64,000 nt of DNA, taken from Protea cynaroides. Lineage: Eukaryota; Streptophyta; Magnoliopsida; Proteales; Proteaceae. The first letter of the stretch is position 1; every line of letters starts with the position of its first letter. The stretch lies in contig CM053266.1 in assembly GCA_028583415.1 (NCBI GenBank), positions 84,388,149 through 84,452,148 of the forward strand, read 5' to 3'. Below are positions 44,392 through 55,696 of this stretch, in pieces. A program made the translations under genes and the position numbers. The notes under the pieces are model-generated. The model did not search any database and was not told the origin of the DNA. It saw only the letters and a list, made by a program, of their open reading frames with translations.

Positions 44392-44618
44392 ATGAAAATA
44401 CTGAGTTGGAATCGTCAAGGGATTGGGAGACCCTTGATAATCCAATCACTAACTCATCCCTTCCAAATGGAATGGTTGGATATTACTTTCCTTATGGAAA
44501 TTAAGGGACAATAGACCAAACTGACCAAGCTCCCTCATCGGTTGAATTATACTAATATATTCACAGTGGATCCTATTGGAATATCTAAAGACCTAGCGCT
44601 ATTTTGGAATGATTCTAT
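44392..44618 (+). pseudogene. LINE-2 ORF2 start (endonuclease N-terminus)
   Basis: ATG at 44392 opens MKILSWNRQGIGRPLIIQSL, the signature start of plant L1 ORF2 endonucleases (WNxxG). It continues with DITFLMEIKG, where the Glu is a metal-binding catalytic residue, a TAG, and DPIGISKDLALFWND before Copia-3 interrupts at 44619. The enzyme would nick DNA to prime reverse transcription. Confidence 0.85.
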
Positions 44619-45331
44619 TGTTGAATAATATCCTAGTGGGCTTGATTAATTACTAGACCCATTAAGTAGTGGGAGTTTGTATCATTGAGTTGACCGGTTC
44701 GGTCTGGTTCGTCACAAGATAATGAGATAGGCAAACCCTGTTCAGTGTGAGACTGATTAGGGCTTGCGATAATATTATAATTCTAGGTCATGAGTCCCTG
44801 CAGCCCTAGTTGTTTTTGCTCTCTCTATACCCATAAGCATTGAGAAGCAAGTGGAACCTTTATGGGCTGTGGAAGACTATGACCAAAGCTTTTACTTAAA
44901 CGATAGAAATCAATCTCCTACACACAGGTATGTCTTTACAATTATGGTTTACCTTACATCTCTATTGTGCTCTAGATCTTGCCACTGTCCTCCCAGACCA
45001 CTGGGAGGAGAGGATGCGGATCCAGATCGGATTTACATCGTCTCCTCCCAGTGGTTCTGGGAGGACAGTGGCAACCTATCTCGGATGGTTGCCACGTGGT
45101 TCTCGGTGAATCCGAGACCCACGTCCGAGCCGACACCCAGCCGACAAGCCAAGCCGACAGAGGGTGTTGGCTCGGACGTGGGTCTCAGATTCTTCGAGAG
45201 CCACGTGGCAACCATCCAGGACATGTTGTCACTGTCCTCCCAGACCACTGAGAGGAGAGGATGCGGATCCAGATCTTTGTATGGATTATTAAGGTTAAGG
45301 ATAAAACCCTATGATTGTAAGAAGTCTAACA
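44619..45331 (+). repeat. Copia-3 5' LTR with fold-back insert
   Basis: It starts TGTTGAATAATATCC, ends AGTCTAACA, and is followed by TGGTATCAGAGC. It is related to the Copia-2 LTR (CTAGTGGGCTTGATTAATTAC, TGACCGGTTCGGTCTGGTTCG, GGCTGTGGAAGAC) but 713 bp long instead of 431. The extra ~280 bp is the fold-back at 44981-45275. No 3' LTR is in the window. Confidence 0.85.
44981..45275. mobile_element. Fold-back insertion in Copia-3 LTR
   Basis: There are two consecutive inverted repeats. The first has arms 44981-45011 and 45041-45072 (GCCACTGTCCTCCCAGACCA against its near-complement). The second has arms about 45087-45138 and 45162-45213 (GGTTGCCACGTGG...CGACACCC against GGGTGTTGG...CCACGTGGCAACC) around a 23-bp loop. 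A 46-bp direct repeat with one mismatch flanks the set (44983-45028, 45230-45275). No protein motif is present. Confidence 0.85.
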
Positions 45332-45333
45332 GT

Positions 45334-45345
45334 TGGTATCAGAGC
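45334..45345 (+). promoter_or_regulatory. Copia-3 primer binding site
   Basis: TGGTATCAGAGC follows the LTR end by two bases, as in Copia-2. Confidence 0.9.
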
Positions 45346-47430
45346 TTACCATAGACCTAGAATCAATGGGAATTGATTGTAAAGACCAGTATTTATTGAT
45401 TGAATTGAAAGAAAAAAAATTTTTCATATTTTGGATTGAATTTGTTGGAAAATTTTTTGAATTAGAGAAAAGTATCAATGTATATACCATTGGAAAGAGC
45501 ATAGAGAGATGGTGACGATGATACAAAAATCACCGTCGATGGCCACTGGACGCGCCAGTGGTAGTAGCAAGTTAAGTCCACTTGTGAGGGACAAAAAAAA
45601 AGGCGCCTTTGACCTGGTCATCACCGGGTCAACTCAGAAACCCTAACGGGTAACTTGGTCAAATTTGAGAATTGGTCCAAGTTGACCCATTAAATGAATC
45701 ACCAGTTCCCATGTACGGGTCAGCATGTGTGAACTAACCAGCCAGATCAACAGATTCGATAACCCATTGACTCAGCTCGAATACTTGCCCTAATAAGCTT
45801 GGTCAACAACCTTGATAACCTGTCAACATGGTCTGGATCCTGGACCCAACAACCTAGATGACTGACCTAAATTTTGACGCGGTTACTATTTTTCACTTGG
45901 AGTTGCGATTGTTTGAACCAAGTTGGGCCGGTGGTTGAGCCACTGGTTCGGTCCAGTGGTTTGTTGTGAACCAGAACCAAAGACAATCGATTCAAACCAG
46001 AATTATTACTAAACCATTTCGAGTGAGACGCGATCCGTTCCAGACTGAACCATACCGAACCAAATAGAACCTAACATTATCGGTTTTAGAGGGTGATTTC
46101 ACGTGCCAGCTTTAGACGGCATGTGAGAGCGCTTCCAAGCTCAGATTAAGCTTCGATTTTTTGCATTGGACTCATCTCATCAAGATCTTCATTCTAATAT
46201 GTAATTTGATTAATTTTGAGACCAAGGGAGAAGGTGTGTTTTGATGAAAAGTACCCTTCGAGACCCGATTTATGGTTTTTGTAGGATATTCTAATAATTT
46301 GTACCATGTATCTTGATGAGCTATTATGCATGCTTTATGTGAATATTTAATTTTATATTTGGAATATTTATATGACATTCATGATTTTTGAAATTCCACT
46401 TCCACTGCAAAGAGAGTTTGGTGATATAATGGTGGAATTGGATGAAATCCACTAAAGTGGCACACTTAGTTTCATTATGATGTCTTCAAATTCAAGGTTT
46501 TGTATGTATAAATGCTTCAAATGAAGGTAATGTTCACCTAAAGGTGGCATTGCCAAATATTGTTGACAATTTGACATGAGGGTTTATAAGTATCATGCTG
46601 GGATCAGGTGGAATCGACCAAAGTGGCAAATTTGGTCCCTTTGGATGCTCTCAAATTCAACTAGAGTGCAATTATGAATATATCAAGAATCCATAAATTT
46701 GTAAGAGCAGCTAGATCAGAGATGTACACCCAAATGTGGCGCTGCCAATTTCTTTAAAGGTAAATTCATGCACATGAGTTGGTAGACTTTGGCTTTAGGA
46801 GTGTCATTAACCCAAAGGTAGTGGGATTTTCGAGGGTTATTACTCCGTCGCAGTCACTACACAAACACTAAAGAGACCAAATGCATGCTTGTCCCAAAGG
46901 ATGAATATATATTTCAGTTGACTCTTCGAAAAGGAATACTTGCTTGTATGTATTAAGCTAATGCTGACACAATTTGGTTGTAAGTGTGAATCATGTTTTT
47001 GTTTATTACACTACACAACAGTTTTGCATTATCATTTTATTATCTCAGGATGTCCATTCAAACAAGTAGTCTTATTAGTGTTCCCGTCCTCTGTGGAACC
47101 AATTATAGACATTGGATTAAGGAACTAAAGATTTCTTTAGGTAAGCCTAGACCTAGATATGGGTATCACTGAGGAAAAGCCTACTGATATCAGTGATGCT
47201 AGTACCCCGACTAAAATACAACTTATGAAAGAGTGGAAAAAATGGAAAAATGAAAAAATGGAAAAATGGAAAAATGGAAAAATGGAAAAATAAAAAAATG
47301 CAAACAAGAAATATTTGCTCATGATTAGGCGGTATGTCCCTGAGTCTATATTAGATGGTATTGAGGGATAGGTAACAACCTTAAGTTTATTGAGAGCATC
47401 AAAGCAAAATATGAGACATATGAAACGAAG
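45346..47430 (+). other. Copia-3 leader and decayed gag N-terminus
   Basis: The sequence parallels the Copia-2 leader (GACCTGGTCATCACCGGGTCAACTC, 'AAAGTGG' motifs, GTCCCAAAGGATGA). A minisatellite of ATGGAAAA-type units (47,230-47,300) lies in the gag-like frame after LMKEWKKW. No intact ORF is present. Confidence 0.55.
47232..47300 (+). repeat. ATGGAAAA minisatellite in Copia-3 gag
   Basis: GGAAAAATGGAAAAATG-type units of 8-10 bp are repeated about seven times. They encode Trp/Lys/Met/Glu-rich residues where Copia gags normally have a short charged helix. Confidence 0.85.
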
Positions 47431-47433
47431 CAG

Positions 47434-47709
47434 ATGGGTAGTTTAATAGTGAAATTATCTACCACGTTTCCTGCTAGAAATGGATGTGTCAGAGATCATA
47501 TTGCAGGGCTTGCTAGTATCCCTGAAAAACTCAAGAATATGAGAAATACCATCAATATGGATCATCTGGTATACTTGGCAATGAAATCTCTCCCTAAGGA
47601 GTACAAGCATATTAAGGTGTTGTATACCACTTCAAGGACGAAGTGGACTTTAGATGAATTGATTTTTGTTTGTACTAATGTTGTAAAAAAGTCAAAAGCA
47701 AGTTTCTAA
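47434..47709 (+). pseudogene. Copia-3 gag (UBN2-type) fragment
   Basis: The 91-codon open stretch has VRDHIAGLASIPEKLKNM, MDHLVYLAMKSLPKEYKHIK, YTTSRTKWTLDELI and a Cys/Lys-rich end. This is the conserved C-terminal half of the Copia capsid domain. It stops at 47709, just before an LTR-like insert, and continues at 48,681. Confidence 0.85.
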
Positions 47710-47811
47710 ATAAAGTAAGTTTCAAAAGATTTCAAATGAAAACTCAAACTTTTGGATTTTGGTTTTGGGCGGGAATTTTCAAATTTTGGTTTTGAGTTGG
47801 TCTATGTAATG

Positions 47812-48680
47812 TCGGACTTTTAGTCCCACATTGCTTAGGGATTGTGGAGGAGAATTTCTTATTTGTAGGCGATGTCCCTACCTATTGAGCCCTAAAGAAA
47901 GACAAGCTTGGTTCGAGACAACTCACACATATGCGTGCGCGCCAGACCAGACTGGACCAGACAACGACCTGCGACCTAGGAGCTGGCCACGGGCTTTGGG
48001 TGTAGGTGTGGACGGGTTAGGACACATCCCTTTACTTGACACCCTTTTGGAAGGGTTCTTATGTGTAAAGTTGTATCTCTACACATAAGGGGTGCCATCT
48101 CAGTCGTAGATCTTAGGATCAGAGATCAGGCATGATCAGGACGGTCCATTTAAAGGGTCACACCCCATCCTATGGCTATATTCAAAGGGTATTAGTCCTC
48201 TATAAATAGAAGACGTCCCCAAGCCATTCAACACATCCAAAATTCAAGTCTCTCCTCTCTCTCTCTCCAACTCTCTCTTTCTACTCAGATTAGTTGTAGA
48301 GTCCGTCCTACTCTCTTTTGAAGGACTGTTAATCTCAGCCGTCGGGTCTTGATTCACATTCAGCGGTGAGTGCCCACTGATTGGGTATCCTAGTAGAGGG
48401 TTGTTTATCTTGGAGGTTGGTTTGCGGGGACCCAATGCACTATATAGGGGGGAAACACAGTCTTAAGGAGAGTGTACCAATACGACTCATCCTTAATTCA
48501 TCTCTTCGGTTCCATCATTTAGAGGTACATTCTGTCACATATTAATTTATGTATATTTCTAACTATAGTATATAATTAGGTTGATATAACCTATTATGCT
48601 TGCATGTTTATCTATAATTACATGATTATTAATTATTTTATAATAATTAATTATTACATGATTGTTTATTAATCTATAAC
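47812..48680 (+). repeat. LTR-like insert in Copia-3 gag (probable solo LTR)
   Basis: It starts TGTCGGACTTTTAGTCCCAC, a typical plant LTR start, and may end CTATAACA at 48680. It contains a TATA box (CTCTATAAATAGAAG, 48201) and a CT-rich leader (48,250-48,280). The gag reading resumes at 48681 with TEEEESNKREV. Flanking 5-mers TGTAA and ACTGA do not match, so one end is uncertain. Confidence 0.55.
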
Positions 48681-49015
48681 AACTGAAGAGGAAGAAAGCA
48701 ACAAAAGGGAGGTTATTGATATTATCAATGCTACTTCTCACAAACAAAACTTTGACAAATGTACTGGACAACAAGGGGTTGGACCCCACAAGAGAGGAAA
48801 ACAATTTTCTGATAAAGGAAAGAAATCCTACAAAACCCTACAACAAGGAGAAGAATGTTAAGGAACAACGTGAGGAAAGGGATTTGAATGACGTCAAATG
48901 TTTTTTTTGTGTCAAAAGAAAGGGTACATGAAGAAGGATTGCAGGAGCAGAATACATTGGCTAGAGAAGAAACAGAACTCTAGGAGTTCTAAGGAGGAGG
49001 ATACACAAAATGAAT
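48681..49015 (+). pseudogene. Copia-3 gag nucleocapsid (zinc knuckle)
   Basis: TEEEESNKREVIDIINATSH and KRGKQFSDKGKK lead to a zinc knuckle near 48,895-48,945. Its halves, KCFFC and QKKGYMKKDCR, are in two frames, shifted at a T8 run. RIHWLEKK follows, as in other Copia gags. Pol is absent because LINE-1 lies immediately to the right. Confidence 0.75.
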
Positions 49016-49231
49016 GACGTCAACATGTTCATAAAATACAAGTCGGATTGAGAATCACAATGATGGTTAGGATTTATTTGAATTCAGTTATTTATTATTT
49101 AGAAACCTCATTTTTTTTGCTGGAAATTAATTATATTCAAAAGAAAAAAAATGAATACAAACCAAGCCTATTGGAATGAAAACCTCTACCTTCGGCATTA
49201 CCATCAGCAGAGGCCATCCCAGGCCAAAACA

Positions 49232-50336
49232 CTAAGAAAACCTGCAGCGTGGTCTGCAAGATGCATCCCATACTACCTCCCTTGCTTCAAAATCAGGACA
49301 CACCTTCCAATAATAAGATTGTCTATCAAAAGCAGATTTTTTTGCTAGTTTATCTAGCACAATCTTTGCCTCCCGGAAGCAATGAGTATATCTGATTTTG
49401 TAGTCTTTTAAAGTGATAGATATTGCCCTCCATTCTTGCTGAAAACTCCAAGGAAGATTCCCAGAAAGAATAGCCATCACCATAGCCTACGAATCCGATT
49501 CCAACCAAATTCTCCTGTAGCCAAGGTTTTTTGCAATCACCAAACCTGTTAAAGCACTTCGTACCTATGCAACGAAGCATGTAGCCACCCCAATGTAATT
49601 AGCATATGCACATATAACCAGGCCTCTGTCCGACTGGATTACTCCACTTGAAGCCGCAACGCCCGAATTTCCTAGGCTGCACCCATCAGTACTTAGCTTA
49701 CACTAGTCCTGCAGAGGAGGATGCCAAAATACTTCAACAATTCTTCTAGCATTCCTTCTTGTTGTCTTCAATCCCAAAATTTTAACAATTTTGAGCTCAT
49801 CTGCCGACTTAATAATACATGGCCTTCATATAGTGAGATCCTTACAACCCAATTTCACCATTTCCCAAGATATCCATTTTGTTGATCTTTGGTCTTTATA
49901 CATCGCTTGATTTCTGGCATACCATATTGCCTGAGGAGATAAGAAAAAGCATCCAATCCATATATGACGGAATGATACTCCACCACATTTTCTCCTCTAC
50001 CAATTCATTAAGTCAGTAGTGGAATTCATCAAAGGAATTACCATACCTAAGAGGTAACTGAATTCAGCCCATATCTCCTTAGCAAACCGGCACTCACAAA
50101 ATAGGTGGTCCATAGTTTCAGATTTCTTTAAACAAAGAATACATCTTGAGACTAGTGGAATACCTTTATGATGAACACAATCATCAGTGGGTAACGTGCG
50201 CTAGCACCACCTCCATGCAAATCAAGATACACATGGATGTAAGTTTTTTTGCCAAACCGAATTAGCCCACGATTGTTGCTGGTGCTTTGTACGTAACATT
50301 TTCCATGCGGACTTCACTGAAAAATGGCCAGAAGGG
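49232..50336 (-). pseudogene. LINE-1 ORF2 C-terminus: zf-RVT and RNase H
   Basis: Reading leftward from 50336: SGHFSVKSAWKML, then the reverse-transcriptase zinc-binding region (FAWRWC, then CILCLKKSETMDHLFCECRFAKEIW, about 50,150-50,070). The plant LINE RNase H follows from about 49,700 (KLSTDGCSLGNSGVAAS, GVIQSDRGLVICAYA, LESDS, and HCFREAKIVLDKLAKKSA near 49,340). The catalytic Asp and His-region residues are visible. Several stops, e.g. near 49,562 and 49,484. It ends at about 49,232. Confidence 0.82.
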
Positions 50337-50340
50337 TCAT

Positions 50341-52629
50341 TGTCACACCCTAATTCTGAACCAACCAGAATGGTGTGAGTGAACCGTCATTGAACTAACG
50401 GTTCACACCAGGATCTCGATAAGACCGTGTCCACTCATACAAACCATTGCACATAACCACAATCAAAATATAATAAATACAGTGGAAGTCTTTAAATAAA
50501 TGAACTGAGTATTCTATTGATAAATTTAAATAAGTATTCAATTATCTAAATTCCAAACGTAATTAAATATCTTTACATCACTTTAAAAATAACTGAAACA
50601 AATAAAATAAAATCAAAGGTACACGCAGAAAGGGCACTCGCATGAAGCGTCATGCTCGTCCTCTCCCGCATGTACGTCCAGAGCAGCAACACCTCCATAC
50701 GCTAGAGCGTTCATATAATTGTCCACCGTGTAACCTGCATCAACATCTAAAAACAGTGTATATATAAAGGATGAGCTCACAACTTAGCTCAGTAAGACAA
50801 TCAGACAGTGTAACAATATTATATGCATGAGTAACAATTATTTTATGTTATGGTCTGGTTTAAATTTGTAATATGCTATAGAAAGGATTGGCGGCCACCG
50901 CACCTCTATACACCAGTGTGTAGCATCGCACAGTAAATCACACCGCTGTCGACCCACATGCACCGATCATGGAATAGAGATAGAGCTAAGGCATCCACTA
51001 CCTCCCCTGATGCTCTACCCATACTAATACATAAGCCCCTACTGGCTAGGGCTTGCAAACTGGACTCGCAACTAACCAATCATATATGTCATCACTGTAG
51101 GCTCTATCCCAACATAGCTCCCTACGACATAGAGATAGAGCTAGAGCGTGGTGGCCAGGCCGGAGCCCACAGTGCCACGACCTCCCCCTGATGCCCTACC
51201 TGCACCAAGCATACTAAGACAGAACAATACACAAGTAGACTCTATCCCAACATAACTCCCTACGGCATAGAGATAGAGCTAGAGCGTGGTGGCCAGGCCG
51301 GAGACCACAGTGCCACAACCTCCTCCTGATGCCCTATCTGCACCAAGCATGCTAAGATAGAATACTACAAAAAGGTGCTAGTGTGAAGAATGATCCCAGA
51401 CCCCAGGCCCTTCCCATTCCACACACTAACGAAAATAATCATATGCCTAACAATCACATCCTAGCATATGGAATATGCATGAACAAATATAATAACTGGA
51501 AATAACAGATGACATGTGAGAATTCACAAACAGCATACCAAAGATTCAGGGTTATTAACAACGGTTTACTATCCATTAATTATTAGGGTTTAGGTCTGAT
51601 TTCCTTACCTGACGCTCGTTTGATAGCTTGCTCCACGTCGCAAGATCCAAACGTGCTATCACAAAGTCCTACATGATATTAGGGTTTAATTAGAATAGTT
51701 TCTTTAGGGTTTACGTTGGTCGAAAACCAACGAGGTTACAAAAATACACTCATAGAGCTGACTGGTCGCATGTACCAGTCGCAACACTGTGGGAAAACCT
51801 GCGACCGGTATGGTCAGCCGGTCCCAACAGGCCACTCCCCGAGATGTACTGGTTGCGGTACCGGTCGCATGGGATGCGACCGGTATGTCTCCGAAAGACC
51901 ATACACTTGGTTTCTCGACTGCCGTCGGTCATCCCCTATTGATTCTAGGGTTTCTCCTACACATTCTAAGTCTGAGCTTTGAGTTAGAATTGTTTCCAAC
52001 TCCATTCAAGTCCTAGTTTTGATGGTATTCATCCTAGAACTCGAATCTAGGGTTTAACGACTAAATTAGGGTTTGACGGCAAAGTAGGGTTTAGGTCAAT
52101 ACCTGCTTTGCATGGTATTGATCCAAGCAATCGAATCATCCTAGAGTCATAATGTGAGAGGGAGGGTTTAAACACTTACCGTCGACCGGCGTAAGGTGTG
52201 CGTCGTCGAACGGCAACGGCAGCTCTTCCTTCTTCTTCCTAGCTCCTTCTCCTTCTCCAATCTCCTTCTCCTCTCTAGGGTTTGTGAGGATCAATGGAAG
52301 GGATTCTAGGAGGTTTAGAGGGGTTTAAATAGGCTAGGAATTAGGTTTTAAGAAGCCTCTTAGGATTAGAAAAGTCCTAGGATTCGGAATTAGGAAAGTG
52401 GGACCCGCAGAGATCCAATTTCGGATCTTGGTAGTCTGCTACGCAGACCATACCGGTCGACCGGTACCATCGACCGGTATGAATAAAATTCATACTTAAG
52501 TTGGTCTGTTTGGTCCGATTTCGTACCTGATTGTCATCCGCTCGTCCTGTCTGGCCCGGTGATGATCGGAAGACCTGTTACGACATGAAATCAAGGTTTA
52601 GATCGGGTTTATGGAGTGCGGGTCTTACA
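50341..52629 (-). repeat. Solo LTR A in LINE-1 ORF2
   Basis: It is 2289 bp, TGTCACACCC...GGGTCTTACA on the plus strand. Right flank TCACT; left flank TCAT, the same target with one base lost. Removing it restores the LINE reading VWTSDPSGHF. The TATA-like TATTTAAAC on the minus strand (about 52,325) shows functional orientation is minus. A 138-bp unit is tandemly doubled (51103-51240, 51241-51365). Confidence 0.88.
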
Positions 52630-53545
52630 TCACTGGTCCAAACACACCTATCCACATCACCATGAACCAACTCAATAGACTGAACCATATTAAACAAATG
52701 ACCCAGCTCTGGAGATCGAACAATGGGAAAAAACCAGGAACCATCCTTAATAAATCTCGATAGTCTACATTCCTTCCCTTTGAGCAGATTAACAACTAGC
52801 CCCAGCCGATCCTTAAGAGACAAATCCCCTATCTAAACATCATTCCAGACATTTATTTTATCTCCATCACCAATTACCCATTTGGAATTATTTAAGGTCC
52901 AATCCCAAATTAGTTTAAGACTGCTCCAAACCGGAGAAGTGCATTGAGGACGACAAACCAAACCATCTTTGGAAATATAATGGCTTCTCATGAACTATGC
53001 ATACTTTGTTTGGTCATTCTGGATTTTCCAGCAGAATTTTCTTAATAAGGCATCATTTATGTCACGTAGCCTTCGTAATACCAAGACCACATTCCCTTTT
53101 CGAAGAGCAAACTGTCTCCCATCTAACAACCATTGACTTTCTCTTCATAGGATCTCCCGTCCATATGAAATTCCTCAACCACCCTCTATAATCTTGACAA
53201 GATTCAATGGCCATTTATAAACTCCAAATGAGTGCATAAATGAGCTGCAAAGAACGGACTGCACCAACTCAACCCGTCCTGCAAAGGAGAGGAGACAGCC
53301 ATTCTAGGTATTAATTTTTTTCCGAAACCTTTCCACAAGAGGGTTCAAATACTCTCTTTTTATTCTTCCTTTAAATAGTGAGACCCCCAAATAAGTTATT
53401 GGAAATCGTCCTTCAGTGAATTCCATACACTCCACCATTTTCTTCTTACGACTAACACATCAGAAGTAAAAAATATTTTACTTTTTAGAGGGTTAACTCG
53501 CTAGCTAGCATATTCATCATACAAGCTTAAGAGTTGCTTCAACCT
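52630..53545 (-). pseudogene. LINE-1 ORF2 region after the RT
   Basis: Reading leftward: RVNPLKSKIFFTSD, KMVECMEFTEGRFPITYLG-type sequence (about 53,410) and later SLKDRLGLVVNLLKGKECRL, FIKDGSWFFPIVRSPELG to VHGDVDRCVWTSD (52,630). These match the thumb-like segment between RT and zf-RVT in plant LINEs. Multiple stops. Confidence 0.7.
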
Positions 53546-54005
53546 TCAACAAGATCGCACACTAGCCTCAGTAAATATAAAGATGTCGTCAACAAACATC
53601 AAATGAGTTGGTGCCACATATCCTCTACTTGAAAAGACTAGGCTAACTTTACCTTTATCAACATGGTCCTGCAATCCCCGACATAGAACTTCTTCAGCCA
53701 AAACAAATAACAGAGGGGATAATGGATCACCTTGCCTCAATCCCTGCTCAGTGTCCAAGAAGCCAACTGGTCCTTCGTTTACCATAATAGACAATTTTGC
53801 TTACCAAAGTAGGGATGCTACTTTATCAATAAAGATGGACGAGAACCCAAACTTTTTCAGAGTATCAAAAAGAAACTGCCATTCCAGAGTGTCATAGGCC
53901 TTCTGTACATCCAACTTCAATGCAATACACCTTTTTTGGTTTTCCTGTGCATAAGAGTCACCAGCTGAGTAGCCAATCCAATATTATCATGTATAATCCT
54001 AAGGC
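53546..54005 (-). pseudogene. LINE-1 reverse transcriptase, C-terminal half
   Basis: CIALKLDVQKAYDTLEWQFL (the Asp of RT motif A), then SIMVNEGPVGFLDTEQGLRQ and GDPLSPLLFVLAEEVL (motif B), and THLMFVDDIFIFTEA (motif C with catalytic DD) are all readable. A TAG lies near 53,800. The first RT third (fingers, with the usual 'ISDYRPISL' region) is missing because of a deletion near 54,005-54,055. Confidence 0.88.
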
Positions 54006-54055
54006 CGGATTTCATCTCCTGCACCCTAATTGTAAATCAGCCTGATTTACATATC

Positions 54056-54785
54056 AAAATTCATATTAAAAACATCAGATTTAATCTCATCATCAGTCGG
54101 GATTTGATCATGCATATCATTATCCTCATTGGTAGCTACAGTTGGAATAACATCCAAACACTAAGAATAAGCAACATATCCAGAACTTTTATGAAAATCT
54201 TCATAATACCACAAAATGTAATTCTTGATTTCATCTTGGGATTCCAAAACTCCCCCATCTTCATTATGTAGAACTCTAATCAAATGTCTATTCCTTCCAG
54301 CTTTTTCCTTATCATGGAAAAACTTAGAGTTTTGATCTCCACGCTTAAGCCATTTAATCCTCCCTTTCTCCGATCAGAAGGATTCCATTAAAATACAAGC
54401 ATCATCATATTTTTTGATGGCTTCATCCTCTAATTTTTTCAAATCTTGGTTGCAGCCAATAGTCTGTATAGCTTCCTGGATATCATCAACTAACAGCTTT
54501 GCCCTAGATACTTCTTTTTCAATTTGTGGGAAAGTATCTCTAAACCACATTCTCAACCGGCCCTTAAGGCTTTTTAATTTTTGCATCAAAATATAAAAAG
54601 GGTGTCCTCGAACTGGCATCCTCCATGCCTCCTTGACCACATCCAGAAAAAATTCATGGTCCATCCAGAATCTTTGAATTTTGAAGGGAACATTATTGGG
54701 CTTGGGAATAGAAGAACACCCAACAAGAGTTGGGGAATGATCAAACCCTACTCTGGCCAATACCCTTTGATAACACTGGTCATAA
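54056..54785 (-). pseudogene. LINE-1 ORF2 endonuclease-RT linker
   Basis: RVLARVGFDHSPTLVGCSS contains the SDHSP-type motif (here FDHSP) that ends the endonuclease. KIQRFWMDHEFFLDVVKEAW and the DLKKLEDEAIKKYDDA helix follow. After TGA at 54,374 come GRIKWLKRGDQNSKFFHDKE and NRHLIRVLHNEDGGVL, a standard plant LINE linker. Confidence 0.85.
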
Positions 54786-55408
54786 GCCTCTAACTAGTTA
54801 ATGTTAGCAAGGCTTCTATCCAACACAGCTTGCATACGACCAATTACTCTATTATTAGACCAGGTGAATTTCAACCCTGTCGAGTATAGCTGAGTCAGAG
54901 ATAACGAACCCAAGAATGCATCAAACTCTTCTGCTGATGACTCATCAAATCTTTCAGGGCCAAATTTCTCATGAGCAAACAAATAACAATTAAAATCCCC
55001 CATGAGAAGCCAAGAAAGTCCTTGAATTCCAATAGAAGCCAGATCCGTCCATAGATCCCTCCTTCGAACCTTTCTATTATTAGCATAGATAAAAGAAAGC
55101 ACTTAACTCAACCCCTCAACCACCACTTGCATTGTTATACACTGGTCCAAACTATGCAATATAATTGGCTTACCAATACCTTTCTTCCAAACAACCCATA
55201 AGCAAGGCACCCTATCAGGCCTCTCATTATGGATTATTTCAACATTATACCCACACCTATCCAACATTAGGGATGGGAGCTTCAATGGGCTTTCCATAGG
55301 TTCCATGATACCCATTACATCTAGGTTGTGCTCCTTCAGTAGTCTCTTCCAAATTTGTCTTGATTTGGGGTTCAAGACGCCCCTTATGTTCCAGAACATT
55401 ACTTTCAT
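54786..55408 (-). pseudogene. LINE-1 ORF2 endonuclease (APE-like)
   Basis: ATG at 55408 opens MKVMFWNIRGVLNPKSRQIW, with the Asn of the active site. MGIMEPMES has the metal-binding Glu. After a TAA at 55105 come SFIYANN, LLMGDFNCYLFAHEK (catalytic GDFN) and LKFTWSNN. TAG at 54,793. The start codon overlaps the ORF1 stop as ATGA. Confidence 0.9.
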
Positions 55409-55696
55409 TGGAGACTATTTTTCCAAAGAGTCACTAAATGAGCCAGAAGAATTTCCTCTTCAGTCATCTGGGCCAACTTCTTATTCCCACAACCTGGAGG
55501 TGGTCCAAGTGGCTTCTTTACCACCTTAGTAAAATTCCCACCTTCTTGCTCTAGCATCGCATCCACCATAGCCACATCATCAAAAGCAACTTCTACGTGG
55601 CCATGAGGGTCCAGTAGAGTAGACCCTCCTAGAGAAGACGTCACTGTTCTAGCTAGAATTTCCGCCACCTGTTGCATCTCATACATAGACACAATC
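55405..55696 (-). pseudogene. LINE-1 ORF1 C-terminal segment
   Basis: It is open from solo LTR B to the stop at 55405: MYEMQQVAEILARTVTSSLG, an acidic stretch (VEVAFDDVAMVDAMLEQEGG), and a basic PLGPPPGCGNKK segment. It continues the ORF1 frame seen right of solo LTR D when B, C and D are removed. Confidence 0.7.

Noticed and set aside
44851..45354. 167-codon ORF across the Copia-3 LTR
   Set aside because: Most of it is the fold-back repeat, which reads open on both strands because it is palindromic.
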